Positions 44,857 through 56,850 of a stretch of 64,000 nt of DNA are shown here, in pieces (the first letter of the stretch is position 1; each line of letters begins with the position of its first letter). Under the pieces are notes generated by a model. The model was not told the origin of the DNA. It did no database searches and was given only the letters and a program-made list of their open reading frames with translations. The position numbers and the translations under genes were made by a program. The DNA is from Gonocerus acuteangulatus (Eukaryota; Arthropoda; Insecta; Hemiptera; Coreidae). Where the stretch lies: positions 92,461,900 through 92,525,899 of the forward strand of contig OX328132.1 of the NCBI GenBank assembly GCA_946811695.1, read 5' to 3'.

Positions 44857-44980
44857 TTTAACGGGGGTCATTTTCGGTGTCTACTAGGTAGGATCGATAA
44901 AGATTTGAAGAAATTTTTCAAAAATTCCGTCATGAGAGCAACCTCAATAGCTACTTTCCTTCGGAGGAAAGTGCTAAAAA
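43940..44980 (+). mobile_element. Family D element, near complete
   Basis: Starts AAAAGTCCGTGACGCAGAAG with TAAGCACTTTCCTC (about 43964-43977). Three ~140-bp units (about 44265-44710) with ACCGATTT and TACGAATACC. GGTTAACGAACTCG at about 44716, (TA)n at 44808-44852, TTTCGGTGTC, and a terminal hairpin ACTTTCCT/TCGG/AGGAAAGT (44953-44972) followed by GCTAAAA. The arm GAGGAAAGTGCTAA is the inverse of the 5' string at 13 of 14 positions. No coding capacity. Same plan as family A with different arm sequence. Confidence 0.8.
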
Positions 44981-46100
44981 AGATTATACAATCAAATATG
45001 ACCAATTTTGACATTTTCATGTATCTTGTAATTCTTGTAAATCTCGATAGTAGTTATCATGGTCATGGTAAATTATAATACACTTCCTATGAAACGGAAC
45101 CCCCATGAAATAACCTCATGAAGGCATTCCTGTCAATTGTAAAATATGAGTTATGGTACCCCAACGATTGCCGCTGAGAGGCTCGTTTTTCAATATACTT
45201 ATACTTTTTTATACTAGAAGATGCTTTTTTAACAAATTCAAGCAAGGTATTTTTCGGATGTTAGTAGTACATGTAAAAAAAAATATCAAAATCGACCACC
45301 ATTTGTCAATTGGGTTGGAATGGTCCATGTATACGTTGTTAATGGTCATGTTGACCACAAAGAGTCATTTCTGACCTATAGATCCGTTAACTGTTTTTGT
45401 CCTAATGACTCGTAGATTCGAAATATGCAATAAAAAAAAACAAAAAAAAAAAACAATTTTGCGAGAGTCAATATGGGGGTTATTTTTTCCGATCTCACAT
45501 TGGAGAATCATCTGGCCAACGGATGACCATTATTTTTACCCTGTACTGCGATACCCAATCAGGAAAATTACTGCTCAAAATTTCGGAAGTGCGATTTTTT
45601 ATCCCATAGCTTGGATATTCAGGGCTTCCTTTAGCCTCCCGAGTGTGATTCACATTATTTTCGTATTCTATTTCAGAAACTTTTGACTTTGATCAAAGTT
45701 TTGACCTCAGATTGCGTAGTTAAAATTGGATTTTCTCTTTATACCAGGAAAAATCAAAAAGAAGCGGTCAGAAAATATATCGAATACAATAAATTATTTG
45801 AAACCAGAATTAAATGAAAAACACTTCCCTGCCACTTGTATTCTTGGATTGAGAGCAGTACTAATAAATTCCGTGGACATAATACATGGAAATGTGTTGT
45901 ACTCCTTCGAGAGTTCATGAACTTTCGCTCTAAGTGCTGTACAACAGAATAGGCGGACAGAATATATAGGCTAATTTCCTTAACTAGTGGGTCTGGGAAA
46001 CATTACAAACATTTATTCTACTAGCCTTAAAATTACCTGAATCCTGTTATTATTGTCTTTGATGTCGATAGAAAAAATTATCAACAATCGAGTATTTCAA
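44981..46100. other. No gene recognised
   Basis: Moderately AT-rich; short ORFs lack recognisable motifs. A C/A-mixed A run lies near 45430-45455. Confidence 0.45.
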
Positions 46101-46102
46101 CA

Positions 46103-46165
46103 AAACAAATTCTAGGAACTGCGTTATCTTAGCGTGATTACATGTAATGCCTATCACTGGTGTTA
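46103..46165 (+). mobile_element. Variant of the family A/D 5' terminus
   Basis: AATTCTAGGAACTGCGTTATCTTAGCGTGATTA has the layout of the A terminus with a different inner string (TTAGCGTGATTAC). Confidence 0.45.
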
Positions 46166-46194
46166 TTTATAGAAACATACAATAAAAACTCAAT

Positions 46195-46343
46195 TCATAT
46201 GCGGCAGATGGTGGGTTCAATCACCACCACCGCGGCGGCAGAAATTTTCTCATGTCACGGCTCGAGACATGTCATTCCTCGCTGCACTCTGAATGTCGGC
46301 GCGAATTGCGTCGGATGTCGATGCGCCGTAAAAAATAAAATAA
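46195..46343 (+). mobile_element. tRNA-headed SINE, 5'-truncated, 14-bp duplication
   Basis: AATAAAAACTCAAT is exact at 46181-46194 and 46344-46357. The head starts within the anticodon arm; B box GGTTCAATCACC; tail GATGTCGATGCGCCGT plus A-rich end. Plus-strand member of the 726-926 family. Confidence 0.9.
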
Positions 46344-46357
46344 AATAAAAACTCAAT

Positions 46358-47036
46358 ATTTCACCACTGAAGATTATTTCAAATTTCTCTATAGAACACA
46401 TAAGCTGATTAAGGGGAGAATAAATTATTTAAAACAAATTAAACACGCAAAAAAATGTTTCTTTTATTATTAATAAGAAAAGGCAAACATAGAATTGGAA
46501 TGAACATAATATAATATAATACATAACATAATATAACACATGTATAAACTGTAAAAATAAAAAAATGCAAAAAGCATAAAAGAGGAAATTTTATATAAAA
46601 CACAAAGGAGTACACAATACATAAAAGTTTACAATTTGCAATAAAAATAGCATATAAAACGAAATATTTTAGTTTTTACAATGAAAAATAGTGAGATGGC
46701 ATTCGCCTGAGCTTCAGACAAAATGTTTTGAATATTGAAACTGAATACTATGTAAAAAAAAAAATAATGTTTGTTAAAATAGAAGCATATAGAGTTTGTT
46801 ATAATTATTATGGTCTGAGTACATTTTTTCTTGTTTGTATTGTTAAGCTGTAAAGAGAGTATAAATACATATATTTAATGTTAATATAGTATAACATGAG
46901 ATAGAATAAATAATATAAGCTTATATAAAATAAATATACTCTTAAACTTCAAATCAATAGGAAATTGCGAGATAATACTTCTTAAAAAAATCAATTGAAT
47001 ATCGGAAATTGCCGATTATAAGTTTAATTTATAACT
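46358..47036. other. AT-rich, no gene
   Basis: Low-complexity ATAATATAAT-type runs; nothing coding. Confidence 0.55.
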
Positions 47037-47601
47037 CAGGCACACACAAAAAAAAAAGGTATTTTCCAAAGACTCCATACATATCTTATTATGTATTTCG
47101 ACACGCTGAATCCGAATCCGGAGTTCGTTTCACCCCAGCACGTCAGGTTTAAGGGCAATTTAAGGTGAAATTTCGTTTGAAATCGTTAAAAAAAGAACTC
47201 CCTAGAGCCTCAGGGTCGCTGAATTCTAATCCCAGGTCTGATTTATCCCATCGGCGCAAAATCAAGTTCATTTCAAGGATAAATATGTCCGAAATGTTCA
47301 AAATATAATTTCGAATGGAGATTCATTTCTTGCTAAATAAACATATTTGTCCTTGAAATGAACCTTGATTTAGCTCCGATGTGCTGAAACAGACCTGGGA
47401 TTCGCATTCAGCGACCTCTAAAACCATGGAAGCTCTTGTTATTTCTTCCTTAACGACTTCATACAAAATTTGACCTTCAAATGGTCTTAAACCTGACGTG
47501 ATGTGGTGAAACGGACTCCGGATTCCGATTCAGGGTGTCGAGATACATAATAATATATGTATGGCGTCTTTGGAAAATACCACTTTTTTTTCTTTTGCCT
47601 G
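47037..47601. repeat. 565-bp foldback element
   Basis: Arms about 47037-47290 and 47335-47601, about 80% alike. Shared strings: GGTATTTTCCAAAGAC, CCATACATAT, CGTCAGGTTTAAG, CGCTGAATNCNAATCCCAGG. Ends near CAGGCA / TGCCTG. Probably a MITE of the MULE or foldback type. Confidence 0.8.
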
Positions 47602-47767
47602 TGTAATTAAACTAGCAACGACTATTTATATTGGCGTTTGTTTCACTCGATACTTCAGCTAACATTATTCTTGCCTTCTTCATATCACTGAATTTACCTT
47701 GTTGAAAACAATACATTTTACAAAGCATGTATCAGGGGTTTTACTGATGTGCTTAGTCGTTCAATAC

Positions 47768-47884
47768 CTGTTTTTTTTATTTATTTAATTATTTGGAATT
47801 TACAACAATGTATAAGATACATTTCTAGTAAATTATTGCTAGATTATATTGACATGAATGTACATGAGGTGGGAAGCTGCACAG
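47768..47884 (-). mobile_element. Short retroelement tail
   Basis: Second copy of the 33405-33574 unit, with TCAATAC at 47761-47767 and 47885-47891. Ends TTGTAAATTCCAAATAATTA plus A tail on the minus strand. Confidence 0.7.
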
Positions 47885-48247
47885 TCAATACATCTATGTT
47901 TGTTCTTTTGCAGCCATAATATTGGATTTATGTACTCTGACATATAGTGAGATTGCAACATCTTTTGAAACCAGAATTCCCATCCCCCCCCCCCTACGAC
48001 AGCTAATAATAAGAAATTCACAAATTTTGCTTTGAGGAAATAACAAAATCTTTCTAATAAACATTTTTCTAAAATTAATTTTCGTTAACATGATCCTCAA
48101 AACGTTAATAACCCCAATTTTAAATCATTACCTGAATATATATATATTACTAAAATAAAAAGAATCTTTAGTTATATATTCATAGCTTGGTTCTAAGTGA
48201 AAAATAGAATAGTTGCCCAAGACAATTCAGTTACCGATATTGTGAAT

Positions 48248-48912
48248 TCAAATTTCATCATCAGTGTTATCAGCAAATGAGTGAAATGTGGCATGAAAGA
48301 CGTCGGGCGGGGAGTAAACAAATGGGCAGCAGCAGTGAAAAAAATTATTAATAATGACACGGAACCGTTCTTTTTTCTTTAATTTCTTCTGAGTTTCTGT
48401 GCATTTCGGTTCCTCGGGTGGCAGAGGAGCCTCGTTCTCAGGACAAGGTATGGCTAAATCAACATCTTCTCCAATTATTGTAGCAGGAAGTTGTCTGAAA
48501 GTGTTCTGATAGTGCGATGACCGTCTGATGGGGATCGGACTTGTGGGCATATTCTCAAAAATTCCAGAAGGATAACTTGGCCCTGATGAGTTATTTTTCT
48601 TCTGCAAAATGGTATTACCCATTGAAATCCTGGAAGGTTCCGATTCCAAAGGATATGCTGCATTTACTGAGGTTTTTCGCATGCTTGTACGTCCGGTTGA
48701 AGTATTTTTTGGTAAGCTCTTGTGAATGTGAAGAGTAGAAGGACACTCAACCGGTTTTAATTTCTTAGGAAAATTCTCGTAACAGCCAGAATGCTCATTT
48801 TGTCCTCCTGGTTCTGATGAAATACTCATAAGCTTTTTTGGAACGAAAGCTTCGTGACCAACATTCTTTTTACCCCCTGGCAACTTCACTTCTTTTGCTT
48901 TCGATGATTTCT
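48248..48912 (-). CDS. Candidate terminal coding exon of a host gene
   Basis: On the minus strand an acceptor (TTTTTTTTCAG) lies at 48913-48923 and the frame then runs about 221 codons to TGA at 48250-48248. The protein is rich in Lys, Ser and Pro with no hydrophobic span: VKLPGGKKNVGHEAFVPKK, PTSPIPIRRSSHYQ, NEAPLPPEEPKCTETQKK, then a Cys/aromatic tail (FHCCCPFVYSPPDVFHATF) ending DDEI. I recognise no family. Length and composition are well above the local background. A one-base donor phase at the 58672-58753 exon fits the two-base acceptor phase here. If that join is real the protein has about 247 residues. The upstream continuation to 48982 is intronic noise. Confidence 0.6.
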
Positions 48913-49233
48913 CTGAAAAAAAATGGTATCTTTTTATAATAATACTAATAATGATATAATATATAATTTGGATATGATTCATGATTGTTAATTAGTTGTA
49001 CAATTACCATCCATAATATTTTAGAACTTTTTCAATTAAAATCGTATATGTATAATACTTGAGTTTGGTCGCCTAAAGGGCGTTTTTTTGGGGGGGGGTC
49101 ATTTTTTTTTTCAAAATTCATTACTTAAACATGGGTAAGTTACTATCGTACTTACACTAGTGGTTGCCAAAATACTGTAAACATATAAAATAATAGCAAC
49201 GTGGAGATTATCGGGGTTTGGTGATAACATTCT

Positions 49234-49544
49234 ATACAGGGTGATTCAGGTCTAAGTAGCCAAACTTTAGGAGATGATTGTAGACATAATTTCCAACAAA
49301 AAAGTTCATTTGAAGTATGGTCCGATTCCGCAAGGAAAAGGCGCTATATCCAATTTTCTGTTTTTTGACGTAGTCATATTTTTCAATGAATAAGAGGAGA
49401 TTGCTCAAAAATCATTCAAGATAATTTAAATTCTAATTATACCATCATAACATAGACAAATTTTCCTTTAAAAAACAGTAATTTAATCAACTAAAACCAT
49501 TATGAAAAGATACTTTCTGGACGCCCAATAACGCACTTCTCTTA
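49234..49544 (+). mobile_element. Mariner-like element end
   Basis: Starts TACAGGGTGATTCAGGTC, a terminus style common in mariner/Tc-like and related insect elements, and continues about 310 bp until cut by the MITE at 49545. No partner end found. Confidence 0.4.
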
Positions 49545-49950
49545 TTATCAATGAATCAGAGTTTTTTTTTTTTGCGATATTTTTCCTCATCCTCCTAATG
49601 GACTACAGATTCATTACTTCTTCTTCTTCAATACATCGAAAACTTCTACATTTAGAAAGCATTAAAACTATGAAAATGAAGTAGAGGTTTATTGAGGGAT
49701 GATTTGAACGATTGGCTCCGTTTTGGTAAAAAAATTTGGAGTGTAGTTTTGTTACGTTCAAATACCTTGTGTGAAGAAATTAAAAATTATTGATTTTTTA
49801 CTGGCCAAACTGTGGGAATCCATTGTCCAGTCCGGAAGCAATAAAAGTAACTGAAAGCAACGATTGGAAAAGTGTAAGTATTGAATCTGTAGTCCGTTAG
49901 GGGGCTGAGAAACAAATTCGCAAAAAAAAAAAACTCTGATTCATTGATAA
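49545..49950. mobile_element. MITE with about 65-bp inverted termini
   Basis: Ends TTATCAATGAATCAGAG (T12) and its complement, then GCGA, and CTAATGGACTACAGATTCA matched by TGAATCTGTAGTCCGTTAG. 406 bp, no ORF. A family-A 5' terminus (AAAGTCCGACTCGCAGG) begins immediately at 49949. Confidence 0.8.
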
Positions 49951-50250
49951 AAGTCCGACTCGCAGGAACTGCATCATCTTTGCGCGGTTCCGTTCTTATA
50001 TCTAGACTCATTTAAAATGATTAAAATAGAAGCTGTTATTATTTTGGGTCCACATTTCTAGAAAGCATGAAGATTAGATAGTTAGCCGTGGAGGCGATAA
50101 GTAAAGATGGAATGGTTGGGATTCGGCTAAAGAAACCTCAATACGATTTTTGTTAAAAAATCTATATTTAGGACGTTTTGGCTACTCATTGGTAGCCTTG
50201 TTCAGCAATGAAAGTGCCGGGAGGCTACTCCGGGAGGCTTTCCGGGAGTA

Positions 50251-50305
50251 CTTGAAAGTAAAGATGGAACTGACCAAAGTTGACAGTTCCATCTTTACTT
50301 TCAAG
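50251..50305. repeat. Perfect 21-bp hairpin
   Basis: CTTGAAAGTAAAGATGGAACT and its exact complement are separated by 13 bases. Just upstream CCGGGAGGCT-like strings repeat three times. Confidence 0.85.
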
Positions 50306-50435
50306 AAAGGTCTTATTTACGATCTTACCTGCATGGGTTCCCGCCCTAGGAAGGACCCCGCTAGGCATTTGAAAAACTATTTCTTGGAAATCCATATCTC
50401 TAAGATTAAATTGTTTTTCTTATTTTTCTTAACCT

Positions 50436-50667
50436 GATTTATTATCAAATACATTATCCAACTATAAGCAGTCAAAAAATAACAAGGAATAAAAACAGAC
50501 AAAAAGAACAGTTCGAATCAGCGAAATCAATTACTTTAAAGTTTTAAGCACTTATTTCTCCGATTGACATCGCCTAATCAAAACTTTTATCAAAGCATTT
50601 AGTAATTTAACGTTTTTTTTTTAGTATAACGGTGGTTCAAATTTGTATATATATATATATATGTATA

Positions 50668-50750
<83 letters not shown>

Positions 50751-52295
50751 CTGTTCGCTCATTTCTGGCTTCCCTGATGGTCCGATTTTGATGAAATTTG
50801 GTACAAAAATCCTTCGTCCAATTTGAAAGGTCAAGTTCGTTAACCAGCAAAATCCGCCTACTGGAAGATGGCGTTTGGGGCGAAATTCGCGCAAAAAAAA
50901 TCGTAACGCTTACGTTTTTGAGTTCATAAGCTTCTAAGTACTCGTTTCATATGATTCCTGGGCTAGGAAAACGAATGAAACCATTTTCAAGGCGATAGCT
51001 TTAACCGTTTTCGAGAAAATTGGAAAAATATTTTTTGAATACCGTTTTTGGTTTGGGTACTTAGAATCATGGGATTCAGTTGAAACATTTTCTGCATGTT
51101 CTACTTTCATTAAAACTAATATGTTGAAAGTTATGTTACGTTTGGAGTTAAGGAAGGGTTAGAATAAAGTATTTTATTAACAGACATAAAAAGTTTTAGT
51201 AACTTTGTTTACTTTCCTTAATATCTCGAAAAAGGTTGAAAATCTTGGTAAACAGAAGAATACCATTAGAAAGCTTATTAAATGCTCTAAAAAAAAGGTT
51301 CTAATGAAAGTTTTGATTAGGCGATGTCAATCGGAGAAATAAGAGCTTAAAACTTTAAAGTAATTGATTTCGCTTATTCGAACTGTTCTTTTTGTCTGTT
51401 TTTTATTCCTTGTTATTTTTTAATTGCTTATTGTTGGATAATGTATTTGAAAATAAAACAGGTTAAGAAAAATAAGAAAAACAATTTAATGTTAGAGATA
51501 TGGATTTCCAAGATATATAGCTTTTCAACTGCCTAGCGTCCTTCCTAGGGAGGGTTCTTTGTCTTTGATTTTGGTACTCAGAATTATGGGATACAGTTGA
51601 AACATTTTCGGCATGTTCGAGTTTCATCAATACTAATATGTTGAAATTTTTGTTACGTTTAGAGTAAAGGAAGGGTTAGAATAAAATATTTTATTAACAG
51701 ACAAAAAAAGTTTTGGTAACTTTGTATAATTTCGTTAGTATCTCGAAAACCGTTGACAATCTTGTGAAGCGGAAGATTACCATTCGGAAGCTTACTAAAT
51801 GCTCTACAAAAAAGGTTCTGAAGAAAGTTTTAATTAGGCGATGTCAATCGGAGAAAAAAGTGCTTAAAGCTTTAAATTAATTTATTTCGTTTATTCCAAT
51901 GGTTCTTTTTGTCTGTTTTATTTCTTGTTATTTTTTAATTGCTTATAGTTGGATAATGTATTTGACAATAAAACTTGTTAAGTAAAATAACAAAAACAAT
52001 TTATTGTTAGAAATATAGATTTCCAAGATTCCAAGACCTTGTCACTAGCGGGTCTGTTTCTAGTGTAGCGGACCCTTCCAGGTAAGATTGTAAATCATGA
52101 CCTTTCAAGACTTTACTACTCACAGGAATGGCGTTAGTGACCTTAAGGGTTGACACGCCATTATAATAATTAATTTAAAAAAAAAGACTGGTGGAACCAA
52201 AATAATAACTGCTTCTATTTTAATCTTTCCAAATTAGACTAGGGATATGAACGGAACCGCGCTAAGATGATGCAGTCCTGCGAGACGGACTTTTT
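50436..52295 (-). mobile_element. Family A repeat, mostly reversed, composite
   Basis: 50436-50600 is a forward fragment; 50630-52295 runs reversed, with (TA)n at 50645-50746 and the 5' terminus (GTCCGTCTCGCAGG on the minus strand) ending at about 52290. A partial internal duplication lies at 51540-52010. 51999-52290 is the uninterrupted paralogue of the site that received the 16428-18919 transposon. Confidence 0.8.
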
Positions 52296-52740
52296 GTCGA
52301 TCTTTTTGTAATTTTGTTCTGGTTCCCTTGGTTTTTTATTGCTTTTTATTTTTGTAATTTCTTATGTTAGGAAAATGTATTTGTTTGTAAAACAGGATAG
52401 GAAAAATGAGACCAATTTTCTGTTGCTAGAAATAATGAAAATTTTGGGAACTTCGTATACTTTCATCAATATCTCGAAAACGGTTGAAAATCTTGGGAAG
52501 CGAAAGGTTACCATTCGAAAGCTTACTAAATGTTTGATGGGGACGTCACATTAGGAGAAATAAGTGCTTAAAACTTAGTTAGTTTCGTTTATTTAAACGG
52601 ATCTATTTGTGTGTTTCCCGCAGTTTTTGTTTTTTTTTCACTGCTCGTTATTTTTGTACTTGCTTAGAGCAGTCAAATGTATTGGTCAGTAAACAAGATA
52701 CGTATAAATAGAATATATGTGGTGTCTTACGTTTAGGGTG
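52296..52740 (+). mobile_element. Family A-like fragment
   Basis: AACTTCGTATACTTTCATCAATATCTCG and TTACCATTCGAAAGCTTACT-type blocks of family A, diverged. Confidence 0.55.
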
Positions 52741-52918
52741 TTGCTTTGGTTTTTATTTCACCTTCAATAATTAGCTTTTCAGGAATATCCGTCAGGATAC
52801 GAGGTTTCCCTTCAGGCCGGCCCCTATTTGACATTTTCCTTGCCTCCGCTTTTCGATGAGGTCTTACATCTTCAAGTGGAACGATAAGGGGCGATAGGTT
52901 CGAACAGCTAAACTGAGG
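52741..52918 (-). pseudogene. C-terminal remnant of pogo/Tigger-like transposase
   Basis: On the minus strand 59 codons are open and contain LEDVRPHRKAEARK, RGRPEGKPRILTDIPEK, the layout of the tail that follows the DDE domain in Tigger/pogo-type transposases (P-KA-R...RGR..G...ILTDTPEK). GC content is higher than around it. The DDE core is not found nearby, so this is a relic. Family assignment is from memory of the motif. Confidence 0.55.
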
Positions 52919-53054
52919 ATTAATAAATTCAGTTTGAACTTATTTAATTTATTATTTTTAAAATTCTTTGAACAATTGAAGCAATTAATATTAATTTTAA
53001 AAAAAATTGAAGCAGAAGAACATAAAAGTTGAATTATGTAAAAATTACTCGGGT

Positions 53055-53477
53055 GTGTTGTACCTTTAACCTTTGGTCAAAGGTACAACAACTAGTCGTG
53101 GTCAGAGGTACAACACCCTGGTAGTGCAAATTAAAAAGCATGCTAAAAATTTTGGGGTTAAGACAAATCAATTTCAGAAGCTACGCCATGTTTCTTATTG
53201 TAATAGCTACTTTGTCAAATGATTTCCACCTAAATAGACTTAATACAAAAAATATTATCAGGCAAAACGTCATCAATGAGTAACTTACATTTTTATGATA
53301 GAAATGGATAAGTATTTTTTGCAAGAATCCTCTTTGACTTGAATAATCCAAAGTAGGTTACACAAGCCCTCTAATGAAGGAACTAAACACTGATTACACC
53401 AGCATTTATATAATGTTTCTACGTGCCTCGACAGCCTCGGTGGTCAAAGGTACAAGACGGTCAGAGGTACAACACCT
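53055..53477. repeat. Cluster of GGTCANAGGTACAAC motifs
   Basis: Four direct copies of GGTCA(A/G)AGGTACAA at about 53077, 53101, 53443 and 53460 and one inverted GTTGTACCTTTAACC at 53060. Possibly subterminal repeats of a transposon. Confidence 0.7.
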
Positions 53478-53480
53478 TCC

Positions 53481-53484
<4 letters not shown>

Positions 53485-53549
<65 letters not shown>

Positions 53550-54600
53550 GTCTAATTTGAAAGATCAAGTCCGTTAACCAGTAAAATTCGTCCACCGAAA
53601 AATGGTTTTTGGAGCGAAATTCGCGCGAAAAAAATCGTTACGCTTACTTTATATGCTACAAACAATAGCATGTACAATATGCTTATGCAAGTACTCGTTT
53701 TATAGGTTCCTTGGCCAAGAAAAACAAATAAAACCATTTTTAAGGCGATATCTTTAACAGTTTTCGATAAAATTGGAAAAATGTTTGTTGAATGTAGTTT
53801 TAGCCCGGTTCCTCCCTAACTCTATAGGGAGAACCCGCTTATGAGGTTGACCTCACGACGCAATCCGGAAGAGCCGACTAGAAACTCTGCCAAGCTCAAA
53901 AATGGTTTGATTTTGATGAAATTTGGTACAAAAATCTGTCGTCTAATTTGAAAGGTCAAGTTCGTTAACCAGCAGAATTCGCCCACTGTAAGATGGCGTT
54001 TGGGGCGAAATTCGCGCAAAAAAAATCGTAACGCTTACGTTTTTGTGTTCATATGCATGCAGGTACTTGTTTTATAGGTTTCTTAACATAGGAAAATGAA
54101 TGAAACCATTTTTAAGGCGATATCTGTAACCGTTTTTGAGAAAAGTGGAGTGTTTTTGCAAGTCATTATCTTTTTTGTGGGTACTTATAATCGCGGGATT
54201 CAATTGAAATATTTTCTACATCTTGGAAATTCATCTCAACTAAGATTTTTAAATTTGGAGTTAAGGAAGTATGGGGAAAAAATATTTTATTAATAGACAT
54301 AAAAAGTTTTCGAATCTTCGTACATTTTTCGTAAATACATCAAAAACGGTTGGTAAATCGTGGTAAGTGGAAGGTGACCATTCGAATGCTTGCTAAATTC
54401 TCTACAAAAAAAGAGTCTGAAGCAATATTCGATGGGGCAATGTAAATCAGAGATATAAACGCTTAAACCTTAAAAGTTATTATTTTGTTCTTTAGAACGT
54501 GTTTTTGCCTTTTTTTAACTCAATTTTTAATTGGTTGTTTTTGTTTTAAATTGATTTTATCAGTAAAATTAGTATTTTAGTCAAATAAGCCAAGAAACTA
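53485..54600 (-). mobile_element. Two diverged reversed family A fragments
   Basis: (TA)n at 53485-53548, then GTTAACCAGTAAAATTCG. A hairpin end CCGGTTCCTCCCTAAC...AGGGAGAACCCG at 53805-53840. A second run from about 53905 with CGTTAACCAGCAGAATTCGC. Confidence 0.7.
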
Positions 54601-54884
54601 TAAAAGGTATTGGTAATAAGTTTGGAGTGGCTATGGTAATCAAGATGGCTCTGGCTAATCATGATGGCGTAAACATAGGTTTGTTTTGAATTATCCTATC
54701 TATATAACCTTCCTCACACTGCTAGAACTGAAATTATCATTATTTCTTATTTTATAGAAAGATTTAATCCATGAGAGAATAGACGTTTGTTTGCCATGAA
54801 GCACATATTAACAGTTGATTATACCAGTAAAACGAATTTGCAAGTAAAACAAGAAACTTAAAATGACAACAAATTTTCGGTTGT

Positions 54885-55372
54885 TTGGAATAGAGCCTTC
54901 TGAGCAGTAGTCCATGAGTGAGTACGTTTTCAGTACATAATTGTATTGGCTTATTCAGCCTTCCTCAAGAATGAGGATTATGAATTATCCGCTTCTGTGT
55001 AAGTTGGCTACTGTCAGTTTCCTGTGATTTGTGATGCTAATCTATTCCATTTCTTCGAGATGTACGTAACCGTACTAAGATGATGCAGTTCCTGCGAGTC
55101 GGACTTTTACTGGTTAATACCAATCATTGCAGTTTTAATACACTACACAAGGCAATTGAAACCTATTTTCAAAACACTTAGTTTCTGTAACCAGCATGAG
55201 AATTAAAATTTAGACCTACCATCCATCAATAATGCTGCCACACAGGAAACTGACAGTAGCCAACTTACACAGAAGTGGATAATGAAATATATATTGTATA
55301 AGTCAATACAATTATGTACTGAAAACGTACGTACTCTTCGACTACTGCTGAGAAGGCTCTATTCTAAACAAT
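54885..55372. repeat. Inverted repeat around a family-A terminus
   Basis: Arms about 54885-55035 and 55241-55372 (GTGTAAGTTGGCTACTGTCAG and its complement). Between them, reversed, is CTGCATCATCTTAGTACGGTTACG and the GTCCGACTCGCAGG terminus at 55060-55110. Confidence 0.7.
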
Positions 55373-55379
55373 GTTAAGA

Positions 55380-55606
55380 AACCTATAAAACAAGTACCCG
55401 CAAGCATATAAACTCAAAAACTTAAGCGTGGCGATTTTTTTTGAGCGAATTTCGCCCCAAACACTATCTTCCCGTGGGCGGTTTCTGCTGGTTAACGAAC
55501 TTGACCTTTCAAATTAGAAGGCAGATTTTTGTACCAAATTTCATCAAAATCGGGCCATTTTTGAGCTTGCTAGAGCGTTAGCAGGCAAGCATATATATAA
55601 ATATAT

Positions 55607-55639
<33 letters not shown>

Positions 55640-55785
55640 CACACACAAATTTGAACCACCTATATTTTCGTGATCTATGGGGTCTGAAACGAGAAAGTTT
55701 CTGGTCGGCACTTCCGGATTGCGTCGTGAGGTCAACCTCATAAGCGGGTTCTCCCTATGGAGATAGGGAGTAACCGCGCTAAAAA
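55380..55785 (+). mobile_element. Family A 3' segment, diverged
   Basis: TGCTGGTTAACGAACTTGACC, (CA)n/(TA)n at 55597-55650, GTCGGCACTTCCGGATTG, hairpin GGGTTCTCCCTAT...ATAGGGAGTAACC and GCGCTAAAA. Confidence 0.75.
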
Positions 55786-56446
55786 ATGGTTCTTTCTATC
55801 AAGGCTGTCCAGAACAGCATTTGGCTCATCTGCAGCAGACCTTTCCCAGACATTTAAAGTATTTTTCATCTGTGCAGAAATTGTTTACATAAATAGACAC
55901 GTAAAATAAAAAAATATCTTCATTTATTAGTCTCAGAGTAATCAATAAAGAGTAAAAAGATTTAATGTAAGAATTTCAAGGACAATTTATTTCAAATCAA
56001 ATGCAGTTTATTTGAAAATTATCTGATATTACATGCATGGGAAAATTAGGATAGAAATATAAAATAAAAAAATATTAATAACACATTCATTACACATAAC
56101 GTTGTTTTTCCATGTTATGTTATACACTCCCCAACTTTAGTAGATTTAAAAAAAAAAAAAAATGGAAATTGCACAGTGGATGTACTCAGCAATTGTCAGG
56201 CTCGTGGTAACCTATAGATTGATTATCTAGAGCCATAGACCCTAAATTCAACAAAATCTATTCATGTCGCAGAAAAAAATAAAATAAAATGTTGGATGGT
56301 ATCACTGGAGCAATTAGGACATCCTGAAGCAAAACAATTGTTAATACTTTTTTTAGAAACAAATTTACTTAAGCATACATGAAGATTATTCATTTTGTAA
56401 ACAAACAACTTTTCTCTATTTTAATCCAGTCGTACTTTCACTTACC
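55786..56446. other. No gene recognised
   Basis: AT-rich with a short A run near 56148-56161. Confidence 0.5.
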
Positions 56447-56806
56447 ATGGAAAGACATAATATTGAACCCGAATTGCAGAATATTTTTGTGAAAATGACT
56501 AATCAAGGTCACCAGCAGGTTGATATTACAAAGGTGGTTGGTGTTTCCCCGAGTGTAGTCTCCTGGGCTTTGGCCCAATTCCAATAAAAGGCTGGGCAGT
56601 GGATAGCAAGGAATAATTTCATCCCTACAAGAGCAGCTCAAACCAGATCCTCAACCCAGTTGAAGGTGTTTTACCTAGGCCTTTATCAACACAAACAATT
56701 CATAATCATCTCTGGGAAGTTGGCCTTACATCTCATTCACCTTAGAGACGACCTGCAGTAACTACCCACCACCAAAAGCTCAAAAAAATGTGATGCAGTG
56801 AAGAAG
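56447..56806 (+). pseudogene. Tc1-like transposase N-terminal remnant
   Basis: 56447-56587 encodes a helix-turn-helix-like stretch (DITKVVGVSPSVVSWAL). After a stop and frame change, RPLSTQTIHNHLWEVGLTSH (about 56673-56734) and RRPAVTTHHQKL follow, matching the second DNA-binding half of Tc1 transposases. No catalytic domain is left. Confidence 0.65.
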
Positions 56807-56850
56807 AAGACACACATTGGAGTGATGTCAATGATACAAAGATACTGGTT

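Noticed and set aside
45726..45920. 64-codon ORF
   Set aside because: No motif, no homologous copy and no exon boundaries.
48541..48738. Plus-strand ORF opposite the 48248-48912 exon
   Set aside because: The minus-strand frame is far longer, with an acceptor and matching phase.
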